Positions 55,050 to 64,000 of a stretch of 64,000 nt of DNA are shown piece after piece. The notes beneath the pieces were generated by a model that made no database searches, was not told the DNA's origin, and worked only from the letters and a program-made list of their open reading frames with translations. The position numbers and the translations under genes are program-made. Within the stretch, counting starts at the first letter, position 1. Each line of letters begins with the position of its first letter. This DNA is from Isochrysis galbana (Eukaryota > Haptophyta > Isochrysidales > Isochrysidaceae): assembly GCA_018136815.1 (NCBI GenBank), contig CM030944.1, positions 1,823,145 through 1,887,144 on the forward strand, written 5' to 3'.

Positions 55050-56272
55050 TAGGCCTAGGTAGAAATATGTGACATATTGAACTACATATTTGGGTCAAAT
55101 TTTCCGGAATACATATCGATCACATATTTGTGCATGGTTCACATATTTACTGCATATTTGGGTGCGTACATGGCGTACGGAGGGGGTTTACATGTTTACA
55201 TACTAATTATGGACGTTACGCCGGGGGGGGGGGTCGCAAGTGGGAGTTCGCGAGAGCGCGCGGGGCGAGAGGGGGAGCGAGAGAGAGGGAGAGGGAGAGC
55301 GAGAGCGAGAGAGAGCGAGCGGCGAGGGAGAGGGAGAGGGAGAGGGAGAGGGAGAGCGAGAGCGGGCGGAGTGGGAGCGGCAAGGGAAAGGGACATTCTT
55401 TCACTACATATTTTCTACATATTTGGGCGGATTTCCTACATATTTCGACATATTTTTACTACATATTTGGGCAAGAAAAACTACATATTTCTACCTACAA
55501 CTAAGTTTATACTTGGTTGCCCCATGGGGGGGCACGAGCCCCCCCCTCTCTCCACTCCTCCCCTGCCATGGGGGAGGAACCACTCATCCTCCTCGCACGC
55601 CTGATGGCTTGCCAGGAGGCCACTGCCCTGCTGACCCACTCTCTCCCTGGCAGGCACGCCTGCCTCGCGCGTCCTGGCCTGTCGTGGCCAGCCCACCGCT
55701 CCAACCCCTCCTCCCCCTCTGGTCGACAGGCAGACAGGTGCAGAGTGGGGGCCCCAGAGGCCCAGGAGCGCCAGCGAGGGAGAGGCAGGGGAGGCCAGGG
55801 CCCAGCCCCAGCCTCCTCTGCCCCCTGAGCTGGCCTCCAGGAGCCTCCAGGGGCCGCCAGAGGGCAGCTGCAGGCCTGCCGCAGGCGCGCCATCGCGCGT
55901 GCCGCAGGAGAGGGGAGAGAGAGCGCGGAGAAGGCGGTGGGCGGAGCGAGAGCTCCGCTCACCGAAAAATTGGTAAGTCCCGCACCTGTTTACAGGATAA
56001 GTCGGGACAGAGTCGGCCGCCCACTCGGAGACACAGGAGGAAGGGGAGGAAAGATCACCGGGGGGGGGCGCGGGCCACCGGACCATATCTAAGCCCTTCA
56101 CCCCTATCCCCCTAGTAGTGCACGGGGGGAGTCGCCTTATGGCGGGGGGAGAAGGGCCGGGGGAGTGGGGGTGTAGAAAGTATGCTACGTGCTACGTGTA
56201 GTAGGTCGTGGTTCCATTCGCCGCGAGTGCGGTAAGAATATTAGAAGGTTTACATATTTCTACCTAGGCCTA
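55050..56272. mobile_element. MITE with 8-bp target-site duplication, containing element A
   Basis: Inverted ends TAGGCCTAGGTAGAAATATG (55050) and CATATTTCTACCTAGGCCTA (to 56272), flanked on both sides by CCCCAACC (55042-55049 and 56273-56280). The interior has many ACATATTTGGG words on one strand, a likely transposase-binding array, plus a GA-rich segment (55,250-55,400). Without the nested element A it would be about 455 bp. The TAGGC ends and 8-bp duplication fit a hAT-type MITE. Confidence 0.83.
55498..56250 (+). mobile_element. element A, full-length copy 3
   Basis: 753 bp, flanked by the 16-bp duplication TACATATTTCTACCTA (55482-55497 and 56251-56266), made from the subterminal repeat of the host MITE. 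The ends match the other copies (CAACTAAGTTTATACTTGG and ATATTAGAAGGTT). Confidence 0.9.
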
Positions 56273-56280
56273 CCCCAACC

Positions 56281-56819
56281 GCAACAGGAGCTTTCTTTTT
56301 TCCCCTCTCCCTACCCTCACTTGGCGCTGGAGAATCTACAAACGATAGGCCACATCACATAGACACCAACACTGGCAACCCAAATCGATGAGTTGCAGCG
56401 CACCGCATTGCAGAGTTGCAGCTTCGAGACCGAAAGAGGAGAGCGACATGCCACGAGATCGGCAACGACAGCGTCTTATGCGCTGTGCCGCCGATCTCTT
56501 GTGTTGCAGGTCCTTAGCAAGTCCGCTAAGTGGCGACGTGGCGCGGCAAGAAAGTGGTACGAGCATCACGCACACGAATATCACGCGCATGCGTGCAACC
56601 GCACGAATAGGCCTGGTACAATCACACGCATAGGCCTAGTACAACAAAGCTATGGTGAAAGAAATGAGGCCCAGATGATGAGGCTGGCTCATCGAGCCGG
56701 CAAGATAGCTTTATTGGAACACTATCCTGACCCCGAGACAAGTAAGGCAAATGGGCTCGAAGCACTCCTGGTTCATTTCGAATGCGGGTCAAGGGAAAGG
56801 GGATCAAAAGTGCACGAAC
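56281..56819. other. intergenic; unassigned plus-strand frame
   Basis: A plus-strand frame from 56393 to 56884 (163 codons) overlaps the 3' end of the GT32 gene by about 65 bp. Its content (RLAHRAGKIALLEHYPDPET) is not recognised. I leave it unassigned. Confidence 0.3.
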
Positions 56820-58985
56820 TCATCGACACCGGTGGATTTCGTCGGGCACGAAGACGGGTAGGGCATCAACCGTCTCGGGGCTAGGGCTGGCTCCCCTCGT
56901 GCGGCCGAGGGGCAAGCTCAAGAAATCTGACAGCCGAGTGGGCACAGAGCCGCTACGTGAGCACCGTGCCGAGACGACCTTCGTCGTGGCCTCTGGTCCA
57001 CTCCTCGTTGCAGAGGGTGACGACTCGCTTTCCCCGCAGGCGTACGCGCTCGAGCGACGCTTGACCGCTAATAGTCGCATCGCCAAGCGGCGCGTCCACT
57101 GATTCGCCCCTTCCCATAGCCATCTGAAGCATGAAGAGCGCAGGTGGCACTGTACAACAGGGCAACAGTCTTGTGAGCTGTACCCAAGTTGTTGCCGAAT
57201 AGAGACGGGGAGGAGGTGCAGAGCGACGCCACGCGGCGAGAGCCTCAACCGTGTGTGTGTGCATACAAGCACGTACAGCACAACCCCGGTCAACTGCATC
57301 AGCAGAACCACCCAGCGGAGCGTGCGCTCGTGTGGTTTAAGCCCTTGCACTCTAGCGTCACCAAGGTACGTCTTCCATGTGCCCTGTGCGACATGCTGGA
57401 AGTACTGCATCCCGTCGAAGCGCGAAACGAGGCGGATCCCCAGCGCGTCGAGGCCAACAGCGAGCCCGCCGTGAGCGGCCACGAGCTCGTTCAGAGCGTC
57501 AGTGAGGATGCCTGGCCCAGTGAGCTCAAGAGTGTGCGTGGGTTCCGGCTGCGGCCCGAGGTGGTGTTCGGCCTCGAATTTGGCGACAATCCGCTGGAGT
57601 GTGTGGAGCAATAGTGGATGGCGCTTAGGCGCCAGCATGATGCAGTTGCGCCGCTGCGGCAGCCGCACCAGGTCAGTCAGCCCGAGGTTCAGCCCAACGA
57701 TGCCGATGCCCCTCGCGATCATGCTGGGCATCCAGTCAAACAGTGGCAACGACTCGGTAAAGATGACAGCCGGCGAGGACTGCACCAGCGAGGTGATCGG
57801 TGGGTGGGCGTACACGTCGATGTCCGCGTAGATGCCTCCCTCAAGCCACAAAATGGCATAGCGCCACACGTCGGAGCGCTGTACGTTGGTCTTGAGCGAG
57901 TCGTACACGCGCAGCAGCCGGGAATAACCAGTTATGTCCACCATACGCACGATGTCCCTGCGCGCCTGTGCATTGTCGGCCGTCCGAACCCTGAAGCCGA
58001 GTTGGATCCACGAGGCCCGCCATTGAAGCTGTTCTGCCGTGAGCAGCAAGTTCTTGACTGTTTGGTGCAGGACGGGAAGGTCGGACGCGTTGGAAGCGGT
58101 GGCGGGATCCCAGGTGGTGATGGGGTGTAGCTGCCGCACATCGGTGCCCATGCTTCCCGGCTGCTCCCAGCCGCCAGGGAGCGATTGGGCGAGCGCAGGG
58201 TGACCCTCCGCACCAGATGTAGGCCCATCCTCCCCTGACCCGTGCCCCTCCCCCGACGCCCACCGCGCCGCCTCTGTCCAGGCGGGTGAGCGGAGTGCCG
58301 AGGAGATGTGCTCTGCTCTGCTCGCTGTGGGGATGAAGCCCAGCACCGCCGCCAGGCGATCGGAGTGACCAGGCGCGGGCGTGCGGCTCCTCAAGGCAAG
58401 AAAGACGATCCTCTCCATCCACGCTAACTGTGGGTCGTGGACGATCATCAGAGAGAGCAGCAGGAGAGCAGAGAGAAGAGGAGCCCGGTGGCAGGGAGGA
58501 GAGATCACCCCCTTCCCATCAGCTTTCTTGGCCTTCTCGGGCTCGTCCGCGGGCGGCGCAGCGTCTTCAGGAGGTGGTGATGCCTTCAGGTCCAACGAGC
58601 CGGCGTGCACATCGTCCATACGGCTGTCGGCCAGGCAGGAGCTCGCTGCCGACAGGGCCGACAGAGGCGAGGCAGAGGAGCGACAGGGCTGACAGAGGCG
58701 AGGCAGAGGAGAGGTGCTGGCCGGTGTCGACGGAGCGGGTGCCTCGCCGTCAGAGGAGTTTTGAAGCACCGAACATGAGAGAAACGGGCGAGTGGCACAC
58801 GGGCTGCACGCAGATCTCAACGAACGGGGGAGTGGTTCTGAAGATTCGAGATTCGAGGGAGGAGATTCTCTTAGACGGGGCCGTGGGGGCGCAGAGTGAG
58901 AGAGGGAGTGGTAGGGGAGAAGCATGTGTGACGGTTGTGTGGCATCGGTGAGAATCCTCAGGAGCCACAGATATATTATGTACAT
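56820..58985 (-). CDS. GT32 (OCH1-like) glycosyltransferase, type II membrane protein
   Basis: Open from ATG at 58985 (721 residues). ATG at 58619 (MDDVHAGSLDL) is an alternative start that skips a Ser/Pro-rich segment containing a 30-bp internal duplication. A hydrophobic segment APLLSALLLLSLMIVHDP just inside the mature N-terminus is the likely Golgi anchor. The catalytic domain has LHQTVKNLLLTAEQ, WIQLGFRVRTADN, then the family signature SDVWRYAILWLEGGIYADID with its DxD (YADID) for sugar-nucleotide and metal binding. Also present are FTESLPLFDW, NCIMLAPKRHPLLLHTL and LTGPGILTDAL. A second hydrophobic segment (WVVLLMQLTGVVLYVLVC) follows, which is unusual for OCH1. The last 130 residues are basic and Ser-rich. 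GT32 enzymes add mannose or galactose-type residues to glycans; donor undetermined. Confidence 0.85.
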   Translation of the reverse strand: MYIIYLWLLRILTDATQPSHMLLPYHSLSHSAPPRPRLRESPPSNLESSEPLPRSLRSACSPCATRPFLSCSVLQNSSDGEAPAPSTPASTSPLPRLCQPCRSSASPLSALSAASSCLADSRMDDVHAGSLDLKASPPPEDAAPPADEPEKAKKADGKGVISPPCHRAPLLSALLLLSLMIVHDPQLAWMERIVFLALRSRTPAPGHSDRLAAVLGFIPTASRAEHISSALRSPAWTEAARWASGEGHGSGEDGPTSGAEGHPALAQSLPGGWEQPGSMGTDVRQLHPITTWDPATASNASDLPVLHQTVKNLLLTAEQLQWRASWIQLGFRVRTADNAQARRDIVRMVDITGYSRLLRVYDSLKTNVQRSDVWRYAILWLEGGIYADIDVYAHPPITSLVQSSPAVIFTESLPLFDWMPSMIARGIGIVGLNLGLTDLVRLPQRRNCIMLAPKRHPLLLHTLQRIVAKFEAEHHLGPQPEPTHTLELTGPGILTDALNELVAAHGGLAVGLDALGIRLVSRFDGMQYFQHVAQGTWKTYLGDARVQGLKPHERTLRWVVLLMQLTGVVLYVLVCTHTRLRLSPRGVALHLLPVSIRQQLGYSSQDCCPVVQCHLRSSCFRWLWEGANQWTRRLAMRLLAVKRRSSAYACGESESSPSATRSGPEATTKVVSARCSRSGSVPTRLSDFLSLPLGRTRGASPSPETVDALPVFVPDEIHRCR

Positions 58986-59257
58986 CGACCCCTCTCCTCC
59001 AGCAGGGCGCGCCGGCCGGCAGCCAGCATCTCAGCCTCTTTTATTAGTCTATTCGGTGGTCCTAACCCGCTCCTCCCCCCTTCTGCCTCCCGCCTCTTTT
59101 GCTCTCGCATACAGCCGATTCAAAAAGAAGCGGTTTAGGCGAGTCTAGGACGTGGGAGTGGCGTGGCGAGCTCCACATCTCACACCTCCCTAACAGCCGC
59201 GCGCCGCGAGGGGACGAGCCTGCCCGCCGCTGCTCAAGAGGATACTTGACAAACGAG

Positions 59258-59390
<133 letters not shown>

Positions 59391-59700
59391 TTCTTTAAAA
59401 GTCTCATCACATGCGCGACCCTGCACAACCTTTTCGCAGCTATGCCCGCGCCCCTTCTCACTCCTTCTACAGAAAGAGAGGGAAGAGTGTGGGCAGTGAG
59501 CATGTGAGCATAGGCATAAAGTAGAGAGCTACGAGAAGACGAGGAGGATTACTTTAGATCCACAAAAACTGAAAACAGAGGGCCACGTAGGGGGCGGACG
59601 CAAAGGGCATAGGAGGGCGAGCAGCTCGGTCTTTCTTCTCCTCCCGTAGTTTGGGTCCCCAGATCTCAAAGACCTATAACATTCTTACCGCACCCTAGAT

Positions 59701-59859
59701 GGGAAATACGGTGCTGGGGCCTGCAAATACAGCCAAATACGGATATGTATTTGGCCTTCGGTCAAATACATTTCAAATACATTCGAGGCCTTCTACCCAA
59801 GACGCGCTTCAAATACAGCCAACTACATATGTGTTTGACCTGGTAAATACGTATTTCCC
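59701..59859. mobile_element. small MITE-like element with GGGAAATACG ends
   Basis: Inverted ends GGGAAATACG (59701) and CGTATTTCCC (to 59859), with CAAATAC words repeated inside in both orientations. About 159 bp. A flanking duplication is not obvious. Similar CGTATTTG words occur at 48,970-49,020. Confidence 0.4.
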
Positions 59860-59867
59860 AGTCTCTG

Positions 59868-60006
59868 AAAGAAACCGACTTTCGCCGTTACTAATAGGTG
59901 GTATCTCGCAAGGATCGCTTTTAAGATCGACTTAGCGGACCTCCCGTCCGCGTTGCCATGTTGTATGTTGTAGAAGTCCGTTAGGATATACTTCCATGCC
60001 AGGATA
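59868..60006 (-). mobile_element. LINE fragment, second copy
   Basis: The minus strand matches the segment at 29,223-29,385: YGNADGRS-like, ILARYHLL and TAKVGFFQRL in one frame. 5' and 3' parts are missing. Confidence 0.65.
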
Positions 60007-60220
60007 CCTAAGTATCCCGAGGAGGGGGCCGGAGGAAACGAACCGCGCGCGGAGGAGAAGAACCTCGCGCGGGGGGAGGGAATAATAGAACGGCCGGAGG
60101 CGACGGATGGCACGCCGAGAGGAAGAACCTGCCGCGGGGGGGGGCGAGGGACCGAGGGCACGGCGGGGCAGCGTGGGAGGGCGCGAGGCCAATCTCGGAG
60201 CGAGATCGCGTCCTTTCCCT

Positions 60221-60598
60221 CGCGGAGCGCAGAGAGACCCCCCACGAGATATCTTGGGACCGGATGAATGTTTTGGACGAATCTTCCTGTCGTCGGCCGA
60301 GGAGAGGCGGACGGAGAGAGAGAGAGAGAGTCTCGCAGAGCGACTGCAGAACGAGAAGTCGAAGTCATGCCGGTTTATTACCTTAAACGAGCCAACAATT
60401 ATAGTAACAGCAAAAACAAAATTCGAATCGCAAATTTCGAGACCAAAATCTGCAAACCTGGACTTGAGACCATGGGGAATCCGAATCTGTGTGTCTTGTG
60501 CGTCAGTGGCAACACGGGGAACTGTTCAATTGTAATTGTGAGCGCGTACCTTACACGAATATCCATGCCTACAGCCTTCAGATGGGCAGGAATACAAC
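60221..60598 (+). repeat. repeat family D, copy 3
   Basis: Nearly identical to 16452-16832 from CGCGGAGCGC to GGAATACAAC, differing mainly in the GA-repeat length. Recent duplication or transposition. Confidence 0.8.
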
Positions 60599-61331
60599 AT
60601 TGGGTTGGTTGTAGAGGGAAGGGAGAGTGGGAGAGGGAGTCAAGTGTTGAAGGAGGGCCCAAGGCAGGGCACTGAGTTGACAGTTCTTGTGGCCCACAAG
60701 AGTGGGGTGCTGAAAACGAGAAGTGAGTCAACATGGAAAACAGAGGCTTAGGGTGCTCTCCGTAGGAGATTGATGGTTGTGAAGTGCCGCCTCCCATGTT
60801 GGGTGCACGGGTGCACTAATGGTAGAGGTTTCCACCATGGGGATGGCAGCTGAGCTGCCCTCCCACATGAGGTGCTCTTGGGGTGGGAGGGTTTCCCACT
60901 GCGTTGGAGGGGGTCTCAAAGACCCCCTGCATGCTACGCAGAGCAGCCATGGTGGCAACCTGTTCGGTGCCAGTGCTCGCCACCCCGCGCGCTCGCGCGG
61001 GTGTGGTTTGGATGGGCTGGAGTGGGCTTTGAGAGGGCTTTCTGACGAACCGCCTCAGGCGGCGTGGGGCGTCCCAGGTGGGGCGCACTGGCGAGGGTCG
61101 CCTGAGGCTCGGGAGCGGTCGCGGCACGCGCTCCATAGGTCAAACTATAACAATAGTTTTTGATCATTCTCCTACAACATTAAAAGGGCAACTCTAGAAA
61201 CCCTAGGAATTATGGTCATAGACCTATCACTCTTCACTCTACACTCCGCTACAAAGTGGCTACATAATACTAGCCAAAATCCTCATCAATCGGCTTCAAA
61301 AGACAACCAAATTGTGCGGAATGCCGAATGA
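60599..61331. other. intergenic, no gene seen
   Basis: A GC-rich inverted repeat (CACCCCGCGCG and CGCGCGGGTG, near 60981-61003) is the only structural feature. The frames present have no domain content. Confidence 0.4.
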
Positions 61332-62759
61332 CTACTCATCCTTTCTAGGCAAGGTGTCCACACCATGCTGACCGTCCCACTTGAACGCCTCTTCGACCGT
61401 GCCGGTTGTACCCAATCGAATGAGCAGTGCCGTCACGGACGCAGGCACTAAACAGGTCAGCGCGGCGGGGCTAAGCGACTGCGGTGCCAGCTCTAGCAAG
61501 AGACAGCCAATCAAGTAGCCGCTCATGACAGCGGCAAACACACCGACGCTCGAGCCGTTTACACTCTTAGAGTGTTGGTCAAATCTGTGCGCCCATCCAG
61601 CGAGCATTGATGGGAAGACGACGTCTCCCAGGCCAAACGCATCCGTGAGCCGGCCACTTAGACGAATCTGCATCAAGCCGGGCTGCCACGCCCCTTGCCC
61701 TGTTAGCCGCGAGCGAGCGATGGACTCCATTACACTTTGAGAGCTCGCATCTGCGGTCAAGGTCACAAAAGTCGTGGGCGACACCGAGGCCGCTACGGAA
61801 CCCGTGGCGGTGGCGCCAATGGCTTCCACGGGAGTAACAGGCAAACAGGCGGAAACCGCGCCCCCGGCAAAGAGAACGTCGTAAGCCGCAAGTGAAACCA
61901 GCGCGAGCAGAATGGATGGAAGCCGACCAATAGCCAACAGTCGAGAAACGCTGATTGCGATGCACACATTGATGACGTTTTGCAAGGGCCACACCACCTC
62001 CGATGGGAAGTAAAAGGCGGCGACTGTGGCCAGGCATGCGGCAGCCGTGGCGGCGGCGGAGGCGAAGGCAGGCATCTCATCGGCGATGTTATTGAGCGCA
62101 CCTTGGCTAGCTTGGATCTCGCTGTCAGTGGAGATGATTGCGCCTAAAAGTGCCGCAAGTTCGGCGCGGCAAAAGACGACACACAACGCAGCGTTTGACA
62201 ATGGCGCGACAATTGCCGAGACTTGGCGGACGGCACCAGCAGCTGCGGTCGTTAGGCTCATGGCGGCAAGCCCATCGGCGCCATCCTCGCCGCCGAATTG
62301 GCCGGGGAGGAGTAAGAAGGAACTTACAAGTAGTAGAGACATTACGGTGGGAAGTATCGCCGCCTGCGCCCAGGCTGGCGATGTATCCAGCGAATCGAGC
62401 ACCTCTAGAGTCTGTTGCCCTTCTGGACCTCGCAAGGAGGCTGAGGCAGCCGGCCCAAATATCTGCTCCGTGAGCGAGGCGAGCCTCACGCCCGTCTTTG
62501 GATCTGCGCCGGCTGAACGGAGTGCACTCACGCCAACTGCCGCGCTCGCAGTGGCGTAGAGGCACAGACGCTTTCCAAGGAGAAGGGCGAAAAGTAGGGC
62601 GAGGTCAGTCGAGCCGTTTGCGTCACTTGACGCCCTGTACGCAGTATCGATCGCCGGCAGAAGCGCGGCTGATCCGGCGGCCGGCAGTGCGAGCGACGCT
62701 GCATGCACTAGAGCGTCGGCTGCAGAGGTAGGCCAGCGAGCCGGCAACGGCCGCACCAT
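61332..62759 (-). CDS. signal-peptide-peptidase-like intramembrane aspartyl protease
   Basis: 475 residues from ATG at 62759; the frame is open for 66 more codons upstream (to about 62957), where a TTTCTTTAG acceptor-like site hints at a 5' exon. Multiple hydrophobic helices are present. The active-site motifs of the presenilin/SPP family are in order: WPLQNVINVCIAISVSRLL, then SLAAYDVLF (YD, Asp about 294), AFGLGDVVFPSMLAGW (GxGD, Asp about 379) and SLSPAALTCLVP in the place of the PAL motif. The loop between the two Asp helices is about 75 residues. The C-terminus GTTGTVEEAFKWDG fits SPP. The predicted activity is cleavage of type II membrane segments or signal peptides in the ER or endomembranes. 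PAL is altered to PAAL, which may or may not affect activity. Confidence 0.82.
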   Translation of the reverse strand: MVRPLPARWPTSAADALVHAASLALPAAGSAALLPAIDTAYRASSDANGSTDLALLFALLLGKRLCLYATASAAVGVSALRSAGADPKTGVRLASLTEQIFGPAASASLRGPEGQQTLEVLDSLDTSPAWAQAAILPTVMSLLLVSSFLLLPGQFGGEDGADGLAAMSLTTAAAGAVRQVSAIVAPLSNAALCVVFCRAELAALLGAIISTDSEIQASQGALNNIADEMPAFASAAATAAACLATVAAFYFPSEVVWPLQNVINVCIAISVSRLLAIGRLPSILLALVSLAAYDVLFAGGAVSACLPVTPVEAIGATATGSVAASVSPTTFVTLTADASSQSVMESIARSRLTGQGAWQPGLMQIRLSGRLTDAFGLGDVVFPSMLAGWAHRFDQHSKSVNGSSVGVFAAVMSGYLIGCLLLELAPQSLSPAALTCLVPASVTALLIRLGTTGTVEEAFKWDGQHGVDTLPRKDE

Positions 62760-62959
62760 GTAGGATGCGGGGGAAAGGCCTCGCGAGGGGAGAGGCCTCG
62801 TCAGCTGCGCAACGTATGTGTTTCCAGTCAAAGGAGAGAGAACAAAACAGGGGTATTCAAGGGTGAGTTCTCGCTGTTGAGTCGCTGTTGAGCTGTTCGA
62901 GTTCGAGGACAGCCTTACTCCTATAATCTGACGGGTTCTAAAGAAAGACGTTAGCACTT

Positions 62960-63225
62960 TAACTCTTTACTGCCGGGCCGAAGCACCGAAACCAGGTGCT
63001 TCCCCGCAGCTGTTCTGTACGGTGGCTCATGGGGGGGGAGGGCGTTTACGAGAAATATTGGACTCAAAACACGAGAACAAACAGGAAGGATTCTCGGTCA
63101 AGCCGTTGCTTCCCCCCTCTCCCCGCCCCCCCCCCCCCCTCTCTCCCCCCCCTCGGCGCAACGGGTGGGCCGCCCAGAGCTAGCTCCCCATGCCCTCTCT
63201 CGGCGCTCACCGCCCGCGCCCTACT
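62960..63225. other. intergenic, C-rich, no gene seen
   Basis: Upstream of the protease gene; C runs at 63,125-63,160. No coding signal. Confidence 0.4.
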
Positions 63226-63777
63226 TCACATGTGAAACACAGATTCAGTGAGTTTCTACGGAGGGCTAATACATACTCTAGAGTATGAGTTTGGCTGAGT
63301 TTCTAGGAGAGAGGCAGTCGGGGCCGTAGGCCCCGGCGTGAGGTGAAGCAGTCGGGGCCAAAGGCCCCGGACGCCGTGAACGTGAAGCGACCGGGAAAGC
63401 TTTACATAAAGATATAACTATAGAGGAAAATTATAAAAGAGGAGGGGGGGGGGGGTCGGTTCGCAAGTGGAGTAAGGGGCGGGGGGGGGGGGGGGAGTCG
63501 GGGGGCTATGTAAAGACAGGAACGAGGCCGAGAGGTAAAAATGGGGAGGGGTGTAGTTTCGTTCGGCACAAAGAGGACCCGTGCGGGGAAAGAAAGGGCG
63601 GGGGAAGCAGGGGGGAGAGGAGGGAAACGGGAGAGGAGGGAAACTCTGGCCCTAGGGAAGCCCCCCCCCCGGTATCTGAGTTTCCCATTGAGTTTTCCTG
63701 AGTTTATTCCATGGACGAAAACATACTGAGTTTACTGTGGTTGGAGAGTGAACTCGCTGAGTTTCACATGTAGGGCC
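63226..63777. mobile_element. possible TIR element with paired hairpins
   Basis: ACATGTGAAACACAG near 63228 is opposed by CTGAGTTTCACATGT near 63770, both next to a CCTAC/GTAGG word. Inside, CTGAGTTT recurs, and 63313-63372 holds two tandem hairpins GGGGCC-GTA-GGCCCC and GGGGCC-AAA-GGCCCC, each preceded by GCAGTC. The remainder is G-rich. The boundary duplication is not clear. Confidence 0.35.
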
Positions 63778-64000
63778 CTATCACAGAGTGCCGTCATCTA
63801 CCAACACAATCCATCGGTCCTTGCCGCTTACCGATAGAATCGTCTTTACCGGCTTACCGATAGAATCGTCTTTACCGATAACTTTGTCTGCCGGATTCCT
63901 CTTCATCAAGTCATCAGCCTCCTTCATCATGTGCACCACCTTCCAGACTATTCTCCACATAATCATTTGCAGTTGATGCACATCGAGTTCTAGAGTTCCC
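63778..64000 (-). repeat. repeat shared with 38740-40565
   Basis: 63778-63860 matches 38742-38820 (ATCACAGAGTGCCGTCATCT, CGATAGAATCGTCTTTACC), and 63931-64000 matches 40495-40560 (CACCACCTTCCAGACT, ATCGAGTTCTAGA). Here a 95-bp spacer with a duplicated CGATAGAATCGTCTTTACC separates them; at 38.7 kb the gag-like frame does. On the minus strand the left part stays open (KTILSVSGKDRWIVLVDDG). It runs off the window. Confidence 0.6.

Noticed and set aside
55260-55400. GA-rich stretch as a coding exon
   Set aside because: Simple-sequence Glu/Arg frame inside a MITE, without splice signals.

Overview
This window is eukaryotic nuclear DNA. Genes lie on both strands, several carry spliceosomal introns (donors mostly GTGCG, GTGAG or GTACG; acceptors mostly GCAG), and the coding regions are GC-rich. 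The gene set (NEDD8 E1 subunit, DBP5-type helicase, PYM, signal peptide peptidase, a transmembrane TIR protein, a protein with a bipartite plastid-type leader) fits a unicellular alga. A haptophyte is my best guess from intron style, GC-rich coding sequence and repeat density, but nothing here proves it.

Layout: 0.1-0.9 kb, PYM homologue (minus). 2.6-5.1, two-part glycosyltransferase (minus). 5.7-7.35, nested repeats. 7.4-12.06, a PIF/Harbinger transposon with Myb-like gene, G-rich minisatellite and DDE transposase. 12.2-14.95, seven-exon DBP5/DDX19-like helicase. 16-19.9, repeats plus a DNA-transposon-like element encoding a SAP/chromodomain-like protein. 20-20.7, polypyrimidine tract. 21-23, J-domain membrane protein. 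23.9-26.1, NAE1/APP-BP1 (minus). 27-28.7, TPR-glycosyltransferase. 28.9-30.4, decayed LINE. 31.7-32.7, 7TM receptor (minus). 33.1-34.2, non-coding retroelement. 35.3-38.0, secretory or plastid-targeted protein of unknown function (minus). 38.7-40.5, gag-like ORF split by a retroelement. 41.9-48.7, a 2280-residue receptor-like protein with FG-GAP repeats, Cys-rich modules, transmembrane helices and a TIR domain (minus). 52.5-53.6, dienelactone hydrolase (minus). 55.0-56.3, MITE holding a retroelement. 56.8-59.0, GT32 glycosyltransferase (minus). 61.3-62.8, signal-peptide-peptidase-like protease (minus).

The most interesting material is (1) two related families of long (about 0.75 and 1.07 kb), apparently non-coding retroelements, here called A and B. 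They carry a 5' terminal hairpin, conserved internal RNA helices and 14-17 bp target-site duplications. Three full-length A copies, one full-length B copy, one interrupted B copy and several fragments lie in 64 kb. (2) A single-exon transmembrane TIR receptor-like gene whose ectodomain contains 14 almost identical 147-bp FG-GAP units. (3) A 2.7-kb element with hAT-like ends whose cargo is not a recognisable transposase.

The host genes do not form one pathway. Three glycosyltransferases, a signal-peptide-peptidase-like protease and two receptor-like proteins suggest many secretory or surface products, but they are interspersed with housekeeping genes and separated by repeat-rich intergenic DNA.
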